DNA of 64,000 nucleotides from Paenibacillus massiliensis 2301065 = DSM 16942 (GCF_000377505.1 NZ_KB898187.1:310001-374000); one strand, 5' to 3'; numbered from the stretch's first letter, positions 8,486-16,819 are shown. Program-made: numbers and translations. The notes: generated by a model not told the origin, from the sequence alone.

Positions 8486-9987
8486 ATCGTTCCCTCCTCT
8501 GTCCCGCAGTTCGGTTCGTTATTCTCTCTTGAATGCCCAGGAATGCCAGGGCTCGTCACAGCGTAGGGGCTCAGCACCTGACGGATCTGCTCGGGTGTCA
8601 TTAGCCCTTGCTCCAGCAGCAGTTGCTCCAAGGGTCGACCTGACGAGGCAGCTACCCTGCGCAAGTCCGCGGCTGCATCATAGCCGAGGTACGCCACTGT
8701 GGCTGCCGCCAGTACACCAGAACGCTCCAGATGCTCTCGGCAGCGCTCTTCATCCAGTGTCAAGCCTGCAATACAACGCTCCTGGAACAAGGGAACGGCG
8801 TGGATGAGCAGCTCTAGCGATTCCAGCAACGCCTCCGCCAACAGCGGAATGAACGCATTCAGCTCCAATTGACCGTGTGACGCGGCCAGCGTCACTGCCG
8901 TATCGTTTGCGATTACGCGCATCGCTACGCATCCGAGCATTTCAGCCATCACCGGATTTACCTTGCCTGGCATGAGTGAGGAGCCTGCCTGTACTGGGGG
9001 AAGGACATATTCACCTATTCCACCAGCTGGTCCAGACGACAGCAGTCGGCAGTCATTAGAGATTTTGAGAAGATTCACGGCCGCAGCCTTTAGCAGACCC
9101 GACACTTCTACGAGGATGTCCATATTTTGTGTCGGATCCATCGGATAATCGCATCTGCACAGGCCAAGCCCTGTCAGCTCTCGCAGTTCGTCTGTCATGG
9201 CATATGCATAAGCAAGTGGAGCATTCATACCCGTACCTACTGCCGTGCCTCCGATATGAATTTCCCTCAGCCGCTCCTCTACCTTATAGAGCCGCCAGCG
9301 GTCCCTGGCAACTGCCTTCGCATAAGCCCCGAAGGTCTGCCCTGCCAGAATGGGCAAGGCATCCATTAATTGAGTGCGTCCCAATCGAAGTACCTCTGCA
9401 TACTCCTGCTCCTTGAACTGGAAAGTGGCTTGTAAACACGCCATCGCCTCCGCCAGCTCCCTTACGAGCGGAATCAAGGCTAAGCGAAGGGCAGTCGGAT
9501 AGACGTCATTCGTGGATTGATAGCGATTCACATCGTCTATGGGATGAACAATGCCATACTCGCCCATTTGAACGCCTATATGCTTCAGCGCACGGTTCGC
9601 TACCACCTCGTTCACATTCATGTTCGTGCTTGTCCCCGCGCCCCCTTGATAAGCATCCACAACAAATTGCTCCTCCAGTTCACCAGCCAATATGTCATCG
9701 CAAGCCAGCTCAATGGCCCTTGCCTTATCGACAGGCAATTCGCCGCTTCTGCCGTTCACACGGGCAGCTGCCTTCTTCACAAGAACTACGGCTCGTATGA
9801 GTCTGAGGTTCACTGGACGCGAGCTGACTGCAAAATTCATCTTTGCTCGCATGGTATGGACGCCATAATAGGCCCCAGCCGGAATAGGCAAAGAGCCTAG
9901 CGCATCCTGCTCCTGTCGAAAGGCCTGTCTGTGCTTGCACGAGGGGACCGAATGCTCCACAGCGTCTAGATGCTTAGTCTGCTTCAT
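8482..9987 (-). CDS. aspA: Aspartate ammonia-lyase (aspartase)
   Basis: The enzyme deaminates L-aspartate to fumarate and ammonia. The 501-residue protein has the superfamily signature GSSLMPGKVNPVMAE with the catalytic serine loop, GGAGTSTNMNVNEVVANRAL, and STNDVYPTALRLA. The N-terminal 30 residues are an extension of uncertain use. Its start is supported by AGGAGGATGATGTAAGG. It lies inside the hydrogenase maturation run and overlaps hydF by four bases. Aspartase genes are found beside hydEFG in other anaerobes, and ammonia has been implicated as the nitrogen source for the azadithiolate bridge. A dedicated supply role is therefore likely, though a general fumarate or ammonia role cannot be excluded. 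Confidence 0.93.
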   Translation of the reverse strand: MKQTKHLDAVEHSVPSCKHRQAFRQEQDALGSLPIPAGAYYGVHTMRAKMNFAVSSRPVNLRLIRAVVLVKKAAARVNGRSGELPVDKARAIELACDDILAGELEEQFVVDAYQGGAGTSTNMNVNEVVANRALKHIGVQMGEYGIVHPIDDVNRYQSTNDVYPTALRLALIPLVRELAEAMACLQATFQFKEQEYAEVLRLGRTQLMDALPILAGQTFGAYAKAVARDRWRLYKVEERLREIHIGGTAVGTGMNAPLAYAYAMTDELRELTGLGLCRCDYPMDPTQNMDILVEVSGLLKAAAVNLLKISNDCRLLSSGPAGGIGEYVLPPVQAGSSLMPGKVNPVMAEMLGCVAMRVIANDTAVTLAASHGQLELNAFIPLLAEALLESLELLIHAVPLFQERCIAGLTLDEERCREHLERSGVLAAATVAYLGYDAAADLRRVAASSGRPLEQLLLEQGLMTPEQIRQVLSPYAVTSPGIPGHSRENNEPNCGTEEGTM

Positions 9988-10008
9988 CCTTACATCATCC
10001 TCCTAACT

Positions 10009-11232
10009 TCATCCTCCAATCTGCGACATTTGCCTAGCTGTCCCTTTTTGCCCCCCATGCTGCGACTCACCCTGCAGTCTTGGTAGTACCGACAGGTACT
10101 GTTCCGATTGTGCTGATTGCTCCACCTTCACTGCATCCGCTGTGCAGGTAGAGCAGGTAGAGCAGGTAGAATGTTCTGGACAGCCAGAGTACATGGAATG
10201 TGCGGAATGATCTGAGGTCCTGCAGGACCTTGCTGAGGCTCCCATGACATGACGAAGCGGCTTGAGGTCCAGCGCCCTTTGCAGGGCCAGCTTCAACTCG
10301 AAGTGATTTCCAAGATACGGCCTGATGTCAGATTCTTCATTCCAATAGAGGCAGGACTTGATACAGCCGTCCGCCGTCAATCGCAAGCGATTACAGGCTG
10401 CGCAGAAATGCTCGCTGATCGGCGAGATAAGGCCGAAGCAACCGGCTGCCCCGTCGATTCGGTAGTAATGCGCGGGCCCGCCCAACGCTTCCAGACAACC
10501 TTCAGCCTTGCTGCTCGCCTGGCTTCCAGGCTCAGCAACGGCCTCGTACCTCCAGCCGACTCTCTCACAGAGCTCCAATATACCTGTCAGTGGTTTATAA
10601 CTGTCTGCCCAGCCTTTCGTGCTGCGTCCGATGGGCATATATTCGATGAAGCGGACGGCAATGGGTCGGCTCAGAGTCAGCCGCAGAAAATCCTCCACCT
10701 CATCGTCATTCGTTCCGTGCATATACACAACGTTCAGCTTCACTCGCTCAAAGCCGGCGGCCAGACTGGCCTCCAGCCCTTTCCATACTCGCTCAAAGAC
10801 ATCAGCCCCAGTAATGGCAGCAAATGTCGCTGGCCGCAGAGAATCCAGACTAATATTCATGTCCGTCACCCCAGCCTCCTGCAGCGAATGGGCTTGCGCC
10901 GCCAGCAGCATGCCATTCGTCGTCACCCCAAGACGCCGAATGCCGTCAATGGCGCGCAGCCTGGCAGCCAGTGCAGCCAATCCTGGTCGCAGTAGCGGCT
11001 CGCCGCCGGTAAGCCGAACCTTCATGACTCCCATCTCCGCCATCGCTGACACTACAGACACAATGTCATCATCCGTAAGCACATTTGTTGATGCAGCAAG
11101 CGGTTGTTCACGGCCAAGCATGTCCTTGAGCGCTGGCCTACAATAGCGGCAGGACAAATTGCAATGCTCTGTCACAGCGATACGTACATAAGTGTGTACA
11201 CGGCCAAAGGAATCCTTCAAGGAATTGAGCAT
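10009..11232 (-). CDS. moaA: GTP 3',8-cyclase MoaA with Cys-rich insertion
   Basis: MoaA starts molybdenum cofactor synthesis by converting GTP to the cyclised precursor of cPMP. The radical SAM motif is in TEHCNLSCRYCRP, the second cluster is in HFCAACNRLRLTADGCIKSC, and the protein ends RQMSQIGG, the conserved C-terminal Gly-Gly tail. MoaA proteins are normally about 330 residues; this one is 407. The surplus lies between KPLRHVMGASARS and the tail and includes SGCPEHSTCSTCSTC. I start it at the ATG at 11232 with AGGTGA upstream; a GTG three codons earlier is possible. It sits in the fdhF operon, which fits supply of cofactor to the formate dehydrogenase. Confidence 0.92.
   Translation of the reverse strand: MLNSLKDSFGRVHTYVRIAVTEHCNLSCRYCRPALKDMLGREQPLAASTNVLTDDDIVSVVSAMAEMGVMKVRLTGGEPLLRPGLAALAARLRAIDGIRRLGVTTNGMLLAAQAHSLQEAGVTDMNISLDSLRPATFAAITGADVFERVWKGLEASLAAGFERVKLNVVYMHGTNDDEVEDFLRLTLSRPIAVRFIEYMPIGRSTKGWADSYKPLTGILELCERVGWRYEAVAEPGSQASSKAEGCLEALGGPAHYYRIDGAAGCFGLISPISEHFCAACNRLRLTADGCIKSCLYWNEESDIRPYLGNHFELKLALQRALDLKPLRHVMGASARSCRTSDHSAHSMYSGCPEHSTCSTCSTCTADAVKVEQSAQSEQYLSVLPRLQGESQHGGQKGTARQMSQIGG
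10144..10170 (-). repeat. Three tandem 9-bp repeats inside moaA
   Basis: GCAGGTAGA occurs three times head to tail on the plus strand. On the coding strand it writes the Ser-Thr-Cys repeat of the MoaA insertion. Such a short array is prone to copy-number change by slippage without breaking the frame. Confidence 0.9.
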
Positions 11233-11267
11233 GTGCTTCACCTGCCTTTTAGCAAAAATTCACACCG

Positions 11268-11849
11268 CTACCGGATCAGACCACCGAACTGCCGCAATGT
11301 GCGTGCCGTGTTCAATCTTTTGGAGGCAATCTCCTGCTCTAGCTCCTTGTGCTGAACTAGCTGCAGCGCCTGTGTCGGGCAGATCCGGACACACTCTGGC
11401 CCCTGCCCGCTGTCCTCACACAGATCACATTTACTTGCAACCATACGCTCTTTGGGCATCCAGCCTCCACCGTTGCTCATTCGCAGGCCTGCCTGGTATT
11501 CCTTCCTGCCGCTCTTATAAGAAGGAATCATCGTAATGGCTCCGTACGGGCAGACCAGCATACAGGTTTTACAACCAATACAAGTGCTCTCATGGATATA
11601 AATGCTGTGGCCCCGGTTCACGATGGAACCATTGGGGCAGACATTGGCACATGGAGCATCCTCACAGTGACGACACTGCACAGGTGCAGTAATCTCATTC
11701 GTCTCCATCACTCTCAATCTGGGGTAAAAGGGGACCTGTTCCTCCGAACGCAGCAGCATATCCTCCCCCGCATGGGCCGTGGCACAAGCCACCTCGCATG
11801 TGCGACAGCCGATACAGCGCTCGGGATCAGCAATGACAAAGCTATTCAT
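11268..11849 (-). CDS. Four-cluster [4Fe-4S] electron-transfer subunit (HycB/HycB3-like)
   Basis: This 193-residue polyferredoxin carries four cysteine groups: CIGCRTCEVACA, CRHCEDAPCANVCP, CIGCKTCMLVCPYGAI and CDLCEDSGQGPECVRICP. That is the HycB/HydN pattern of the subunits that wire formate dehydrogenase H to hydrogenases. Its start overlaps the end of the [FeFe] hydrogenase gene by four bases (ATGA) and has GGAAGGAGAG upstream. It is therefore probably a stoichiometric partner of that hydrogenase. The C-terminal tail after the last cluster is short (about 35 residues, ending FGGLIR) and predicted helical. In the acetogen CO2 reductase such a tail takes part in filament formation, but nothing here proves that. 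Confidence 0.9.
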   Translation of the reverse strand: MNSFVIADPERCIGCRTCEVACATAHAGEDMLLRSEEQVPFYPRLRVMETNEITAPVQCRHCEDAPCANVCPNGSIVNRGHSIYIHESTCIGCKTCMLVCPYGAITMIPSYKSGRKEYQAGLRMSNGGGWMPKERMVASKCDLCEDSGQGPECVRICPTQALQLVQHKELEQEIASKRLNTARTLRQFGGLIR

Positions 11850-13273
11850 CTTGATTCAGCTCTCCTTCCTGCTTGTAGGGGAGGACAGGACGATGGCTTT
11901 CGTGATCGGAACACAGTATGCAGCAAATGATGAGATACATGTCCCAGCGGCTCCCCTAAAAATTGCGCGTATAATTCAATAATGGCGGGATTCTCATGTG
12001 ACTTGCGGACCTGTTGATGAGCATCATGGCGATAGACTGCGTTCTTCCTGGCCAGATATGCCTGCTTGCGCTGTGTCTCCAGTAGCAGCTTCGGCTGACC
12101 GCCCCCGCTGATACAGCCTGCCGGACAAGCCATCACCTCAATGAAGTGATAAGGGCAGGTTCCCTCCCGGATCTGTTCAAGCACAGGCTGGACGTACTGA
12201 AGACCGGCTACTACTGCTACTCGCAGGCATAGCTCGCCTACCTGAACCTCTGCTGTCCGAATCCCTTCCTCACCGCGTACAAAATCCAACTGGAGCTCCA
12301 TCAGCTTCTCCCCAGTCATGAGCTCATACCCGGTGCGGATCGCGGCCTCCATCACGCCTCCGGTGACACCGAATATGGAACCGGCACCGGAGTACAGACC
12401 AAGTGGCGCATCAAAAGGCTCATCTGGCAATTGCTCGAAGTCAATGCCAGCATCCTTGATCAACTGGGCCAGCTCTCGGGTCGTAATGACCACGTCCACC
12501 TCACTATGTCCGTCCACCTCCATCTCCTCACGGCTGCACTCGAACGACTTGCATGTGCATGGCATTACCGCGACACTATAAATGTGTGACGGGTCAATTC
12601 CATCCAGCTGCGCTCCGAAAGTCTTAATTAATGCGCCTACCATCTGCATCGGAGACTTGCAGCTGGACAAATGCTTCAGGAGATCAGGAGCCGCCGTCTC
12701 CGCATGCTTAACCCAGGCAGGGCAGCAGGTTGTGAACATCGGCAGCCGCTCCCCTGCCATCACACGTCCGATCAGCTCCGTTCCTTCCTCCATAATGGTC
12801 ACATCTGCACCAAAATTCGTATCATAGATGCGGTCAAACCCCAGACGTCGCAGTGCGGCTGCCATCTTCCCGGGAGTAAGCGTACCGAAGGGCAAGCCGA
12901 ATTCTTCCGCAAGCGATACACGTATTGCCGGAGCGCACTGCACGACCGTGTGCAGCTGCCCGCTTCTGAGCGCCTGCTTCACCTTCAGTACCTGTCCGGT
13001 CGAGTAGGCTGCGAAGAGCGGCTCACGTACAGATGGCAGTTGTCCACGTCGTTTCCTCAGGGCAGTGAGGTACTTGCTTTCCTCGTTGCCTTCAGCTGCA
13101 TAGGAGGTACAAATCTGCACACATTGACCGCAAAGGACGCAGCTGTCTGTATCAATCGCCTGTGGTTGACCATACTCCCCCACAATGGCATTTACCGGAC
13201 AGACCGTTGCGCAGCGTCGGCAGCCTGTACACAGCTCTGCATCAATTTGAACGAAAAGCTCACTATTTGACAT
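11846..13273 (-). CDS. [FeFe] hydrogenase catalytic subunit (HydA2-like)
   Basis: The enzyme interconverts protons and H2 at the H-cluster. An N-terminal domain has two [4Fe-4S] sites, CTGCRRCATVCP and CVLCGQCVQIC. The three H-cluster loops are FTTCCPAWV, MPCTCKSFE and EVMACPAGCISGGGQP, giving ligands C187, C242, C386 and C390 and the proton-relay C186 (numbered from the ATG at 13282). I prefer the ATG at 13273, nine bases after AAAGGG. A 25-residue C-terminal tail rich in Arg and Ser is extra. The compact two-cluster layout beside fdhF and two polyferredoxins resembles HydA2 of the hydrogen-dependent CO2 reductase. Classical electron-bifurcating hydrogenases are larger and have NADH-binding partners, which are absent. 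Confidence 0.93.
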   Translation of the reverse strand: MSNSELFVQIDAELCTGCRRCATVCPVNAIVGEYGQPQAIDTDSCVLCGQCVQICTSYAAEGNEESKYLTALRKRRGQLPSVREPLFAAYSTGQVLKVKQALRSGQLHTVVQCAPAIRVSLAEEFGLPFGTLTPGKMAAALRRLGFDRIYDTNFGADVTIMEEGTELIGRVMAGERLPMFTTCCPAWVKHAETAAPDLLKHLSSCKSPMQMVGALIKTFGAQLDGIDPSHIYSVAVMPCTCKSFECSREEMEVDGHSEVDVVITTRELAQLIKDAGIDFEQLPDEPFDAPLGLYSGAGSIFGVTGGVMEAAIRTGYELMTGEKLMELQLDFVRGEEGIRTAEVQVGELCLRVAVVAGLQYVQPVLEQIREGTCPYHFIEVMACPAGCISGGGQPKLLLETQRKQAYLARKNAVYRHDAHQQVRKSHENPAIIELYAQFLGEPLGHVSHHLLHTVFRSRKPSSCPPLQAGRRAESR

Positions 13274-13359
13274 GGCAGTCATCCCTTTAAGGTTCTTTTT
13301 GATGGAATATACGTCTTGCTCAAGCTTATAGGCTTATTAAGCCCATACCTTACGAGCTC

Positions 13360-14043
13360 TTAGTGCCTCGGATTCGTTCGACCATAGACAGGTACAGGAG
13401 CTGCCTGGTGTGAAGGCAATGCCCCTGGCTTGATCAGCTTCAGGGCGTTCACCGGACAGACAGCGACACAAGCCGGCACACGATCGCGAACCGCATTCGG
13501 GGGTGCATTCAGTTCCTCCTTCTCTTCATGCCCTTCGAAGCTGCTCAGATCAGCTTCCCGGCACAGGTCACATTTATAGGCAACCATTTTAGACTTAGTG
13601 CAAATACTCTTGCCCCCATCCCCCTTTTCCTGTCGCTCATACACCTCTTGCTGTCGCAGCTTTTCCTGCCTGACCTCCACACCTGCACTGTACGCCTTGT
13701 ACAGACTGATCGCACCGAATGGACAAGCGAGTGAGCAGGCTTTACAGCCAATACATGCATCAGCTGAAATGTCGATGATCCCTTCTGTCTGACGGATGGC
13801 TTGCACCGGGCATACCTCGGCACAAGGTGCATTCTCACAATGACGACACTGGACTGGCATGGTGATGCTGTCTTCACGAATGACATACAGCCGGGGAAGA
13901 ACAGGTATGGTGACCGTTCCTACTGCAGCCTGCACCCCGTTATGGCGGTGATGTACTGCAAAGCAGGCCAGCTCACAGGCCTTGCAGCCAATGCATCTAT
14001 CCGCTTCGGCAATGACCAGCGCATTGGGCTCTACAGCACTCAT
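13360..14043 (-). CDS. Four-cluster [4Fe-4S] electron-transfer subunit (HycB-like)
   Basis: This 227-residue protein has the same four-cluster plan as the second polyferredoxin: CIGCKACELACF, CRHCENAPCAEVCP, CIGCKACSLACPFGAI, and CDLCREAD with VPACVAVCPVNAL. It is longer because of a charged linker (EVRQEKLRQQEVYERQEKGD) before the last group and extra residues within it. Its ATG overlaps the fdhF stop by four bases, so it is translationally coupled to the dehydrogenase and is probably its direct electron acceptor. It ends with a 25-residue tail after VNALKLIKPG. The two polyferredoxins are paralogues, each coupled to a different catalytic gene. Confidence 0.9.
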   Translation of the reverse strand: MSAVEPNALVIAEADRCIGCKACELACFAVHHRHNGVQAAVGTVTIPVLPRLYVIREDSITMPVQCRHCENAPCAEVCPVQAIRQTEGIIDISADACIGCKACSLACPFGAISLYKAYSAGVEVRQEKLRQQEVYERQEKGDGGKSICTKSKMVAYKCDLCREADLSSFEGHEEKEELNAPPNAVRDRVPACVAVCPVNALKLIKPGALPSHQAAPVPVYGRTNPRH

Positions 14044-16184
14044 CCCCTGCTCTCCCCTACCAGCATCTGCTCACGGAGTAGCTGATATTGACGGCGTACC
14101 TGCTCCTCGGCCTGATACTGATCCGCGATTGCTTCAATCCGAACCGCGCAGTATTTGAACTCGGGTGTCTTGGATACCGGGTCCAGCTCATCTACGGTCA
14201 GCTCGTTGCATGCCCCAATCCAGAAATGATACGTCATGTACGTCGCTCCTTTGGCTACACGATCCGTTACCAGGGCCCTGGATACGACCTGTCCCCGACG
14301 TGAGATGATACGTACCAGCTGACCATCCTCAATGCCAAGTGAAGCGGCATCCTCGCGGCTCATCTGCACCCGACCAGGCTCATCGGACAGCAGACTAAGC
14401 GCGCGGCAATTGCCTGTCATCGTCCGAACTGAATAATGGCCTACCTCGCGCACCGTCGACAGTACAAGCGGATATTCCTGATCCGGTTGCTCGAGCGGCG
14501 GTCTCCACTCACATGCGAATAGCTGACCTTTGCCGTTCGGAGTAGTGAACTTATGACCCTTATAAAGATAAGGAGTGCCAGGATGCTCCTCTGACGGACA
14601 AGGCCACTGCACACCTGCAAGTCCGTCGAGCTTGGCGTAGCTTGCTCCGGCAAAGCTTGGGCATAACCCCCTCATTTCATCCCAGATCTCCTCGGTGCTG
14701 CCGTAGCTCATCGGGTATCCCATCGCCGTGGCCAACTCGCTAATAATCTGCCAATCTGGCTTGACTGAGGCAGGAGGCTCAATCGCCTTGCGGATGCGCT
14801 GGAAGCCTCGGTCGGCTGAGGAATAGACTCCATCATGCTCTCCCCACGAGGTCGCTGGCAGGATTACATCCGCATGCAGGGCCGTCTTGTTCATAAATAT
14901 ATCCTGCACAATGACTAGTTCGAGCTGATCCAATGCTTCTCGCAGTTCGGCAGCATTCGGATCGCTTTGTACAGGATCCTCGCCAAAAATGTAATAGGCC
15001 TTGAGCTTCTGCTCCTTCAAAATGAGATGCGGTACCTCGGTCAGCCGATACCCTGGTCTATCCGGCAAGTCGACTCCCCACGCCTCCTCGAATTTACGTC
15101 GTACCTGCTCATCCGTGACTGCCTGATAGCCCGGATATACATTCGGCAATGCGCCCATATCGCAAGAGCCTTGTACGTTATTTTGACCCCGTACAGGTCC
15201 AATACCTACAGAGGGTCTTCCAAAATGTCCCGTGAGCAGTGCAAGTGAGGCCAGGCCCTTGACCACGTCTACCGCCTGCGCGAACTGGCATACGCCCATG
15301 CCATATAGAATCATCGCCTTGTCTGTCCGCGCATAGCTGCGCATCGCCTGACGAATATCCGCTGCACGTACCCCGGTGATTGCCTCTGCATACTCCGGCG
15401 TATACTTCTCTACATTAGAGCGATATGCATCGAACCCATCCACATAACGGGCTACAAAATCTGCATCATAAAGCTTCTCCTCAATAAGCACATGTCCGAA
15501 AGCATTAACCAATGCCAGGTTCGTGCCGCCCTTGAGCGGAAGCCAGAGATCGGCAATGCGCGCGGATTCGGTCTTACGCGGGTCACCTACTACGAGCATG
15601 GCTCCTTTCTGCTTTGCCTTCACGATCCGACGGGCTACGATGGGATGAGTGGCCGGGGCATTATAGCCGAAGATCAGCAGCATATCCGCATCTTCAATCT
15701 CCGGAATCGAATTGGACATCGCGCCATCCCCGAGAGAATAAGTCAGACCTGCGACCGACGGACCGTGACATACCCGCGCACAATGATCAATATTGTTCGT
15801 GCCAATGACCGCTCTCATGAATTTCTGCATTACATAGTTCGCTTCATTGCCAGGCCCTCTGGCGGAGCCTGTCCCCATGATAGAGTCCGCGCCGTATTTC
15901 TCTTTAATCTCTAGCAGTCTGGCTGCAGTATACTGAATAGCTTCCTCCCAACCCACCTCGGTCAGCTTCCCTTCCTTGCGTATCATAGGGTGACGTAGAC
16001 GCGAGGTTAGCAGCTGCGGGTCGTGGAGGAAATCCCAGCCATAATGCCCCTTCAGACACAGGTTCCCTTCATTTGTACGGCCATCCGCCGCTTCTGCTCC
16101 GACAATCTGTCCATCCTTGACGCGTAGATACATTTGACAGCCACTCCCGCAATAAGGACATATTGTGCGAACCTTTTCTTCCAT
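14040..16184 (-). CDS. fdhF: Formate dehydrogenase H, cysteine type
   Basis: The enzyme oxidises formate to CO2, or the reverse, at a bis-pterin Mo or W centre. At 714 residues it is almost the length of E. coli FdhF and aligns with it throughout. Cluster ligands are C9, C12, C16 and C43 (TICPYCGSGC and NLCLKGHYGW). The active-site segment reads HCARVCHGPSV with Cys139 (codon TGT) where E. coli has selenocysteine, followed by His140. Other blocks are PVRGQNNVQGSCDMGALP, STSWGEH-like SWGEHDGVYSSADRGF, and STVREVGHYSVRTMTGNC. AAGGAGG precedes the start. It has no signal peptide, so the enzyme is cytoplasmic. It heads a coupled set with polyferredoxins and hydrogenase. Confidence 0.97.
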   Translation of the reverse strand: MEEKVRTICPYCGSGCQMYLRVKDGQIVGAEAADGRTNEGNLCLKGHYGWDFLHDPQLLTSRLRHPMIRKEGKLTEVGWEEAIQYTAARLLEIKEKYGADSIMGTGSARGPGNEANYVMQKFMRAVIGTNNIDHCARVCHGPSVAGLTYSLGDGAMSNSIPEIEDADMLLIFGYNAPATHPIVARRIVKAKQKGAMLVVGDPRKTESARIADLWLPLKGGTNLALVNAFGHVLIEEKLYDADFVARYVDGFDAYRSNVEKYTPEYAEAITGVRAADIRQAMRSYARTDKAMILYGMGVCQFAQAVDVVKGLASLALLTGHFGRPSVGIGPVRGQNNVQGSCDMGALPNVYPGYQAVTDEQVRRKFEEAWGVDLPDRPGYRLTEVPHLILKEQKLKAYYIFGEDPVQSDPNAAELREALDQLELVIVQDIFMNKTALHADVILPATSWGEHDGVYSSADRGFQRIRKAIEPPASVKPDWQIISELATAMGYPMSYGSTEEIWDEMRGLCPSFAGASYAKLDGLAGVQWPCPSEEHPGTPYLYKGHKFTTPNGKGQLFACEWRPPLEQPDQEYPLVLSTVREVGHYSVRTMTGNCRALSLLSDEPGRVQMSREDAASLGIEDGQLVRIISRRGQVVSRALVTDRVAKGATYMTYHFWIGACNELTVDELDPVSKTPEFKYCAVRIEAIADQYQAEEQVRRQYQLLREQMLVGESRG

Positions 16185-16296
16185 GAAATTGGCCTCCTTG
16201 TGAATTTATGCACATAACATGCAATAAACGTAGGTTACAGCTAGAAATCAATTACTAATCTACTGTCTGCATAAGCCGCAATAAGACAAAATTGCA

Positions 16297-16351
16297 ATAA
16301 AAAAAGCCAATACAAAGGATACAGCTCTCCGCCGCACCTCTGTAATGGCTT
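16297..16351 (-). terminator. Terminator between the DUF2294 gene and fdhF
   Basis: On the minus strand AAGCCATTACAGAGG pairs with CCTTTGTATTGGCTT around an 18-base loop and runs into seven T residues. It lies 37 bases after the DUF2294 stop and 113 bases before fdhF. Either fdhF has its own promoter in that gap or the hairpin attenuates read-through. Only weak promoter-like pairs such as TTGATT-N17-TTTATT were seen in the gap. Confidence 0.8.
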
Positions 16352-16387
16352 ATTAAAAAGCGAAGGGCTTGGTCCCTTTCTCTTTAA

Positions 16388-16738
16388 TCAAACCGTCTTA
16401 TGAAGCTGAATAATGACTGTACTGCTCTCCTGCTCTAGATCAGGTAGCTGCCAGGAATACGAGAATGCACTTCCAATCGTCACCATTACCTCATCCATAA
16501 ATCCGCGCTCCAGATAAGGTCTCAGCACCTTCCAATATTCTGTGACGAGATCTGCCGCGCCTTCCCTCAGTAATATTTCAGATAGACTCGATAGCATCCC
16601 CTTAATCTCTATCGTAATCTGTGACTCACTGTCCAGCTTGACCTTCACCAGCTCAGGTCCTTTGCCCCGATAATGCTTCACGATTTTGACAGCCAGTCTG
16701 CGAATACGTTCCTGATATTCATAAGCAGCTTCAGCCAT
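16388..16738 (-). CDS. DUF2294 domain protein
   Basis: This 116-residue protein matches DUF2294, with the typical core RGKGPELVKVKLDSESQITIEIKGMLSSLSEILLREG and a later LRPYLERGFMDEVMV. The function of the family is not established. A DUF2294 gene (yrhF) also lies beside the formate dehydrogenase gene in Bacillus subtilis, so the pairing with fdhF here is probably meaningful. It has a strong promoter of its own and a terminator after it. No signal peptide or membrane segment is visible. The ribosome site is weak (GGAATG 20 bases upstream), so the exact start is less certain. Confidence 0.82.
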   Translation of the reverse strand: MAEAAYEYQERIRRLAVKIVKHYRGKGPELVKVKLDSESQITIEIKGMLSSLSEILLREGAADLVTEYWKVLRPYLERGFMDEVMVTIGSAFSYSWQLPDLEQESSTVIIQLHKTV

Positions 16739-16790
16739 ACCAAATCACGATCCAATCATTCCTTTTTTTGGAATTTCATCGCTGATTCAT

Positions 16791-16819
16791 ATGTTAAGCT
16801 CCGTGCAAAATAATGTCAA
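16791..16819 (-). promoter_or_regulatory. Sigma-A promoter of the DUF2294 gene
   Basis: TTGACA (16814-16819) and TAACAT (16791-16796) are spaced by 17 bases on the minus strand, about 55 bases upstream of the start. This is the best promoter match in the formate/hydrogen island. Confidence 0.72.

Noticed and set aside
10249..10995. 248-codon plus-strand frame opposite moaA
   Set aside because: It mirrors the GC-biased codons of moaA and has no homology signal or ribosome site.
15755..15790. Selenocysteine insertion in fdhF
   Set aside because: The codon at the active site is TGT, not TGA, so no SECIS element is expected.
16199..16214. FNR-like palindrome TGTGA-N6-GCACA before fdhF
   Set aside because: It lies 15 bases from the start codon, next to the ribosome site, with one mismatch; it is badly placed for activation and probably chance.
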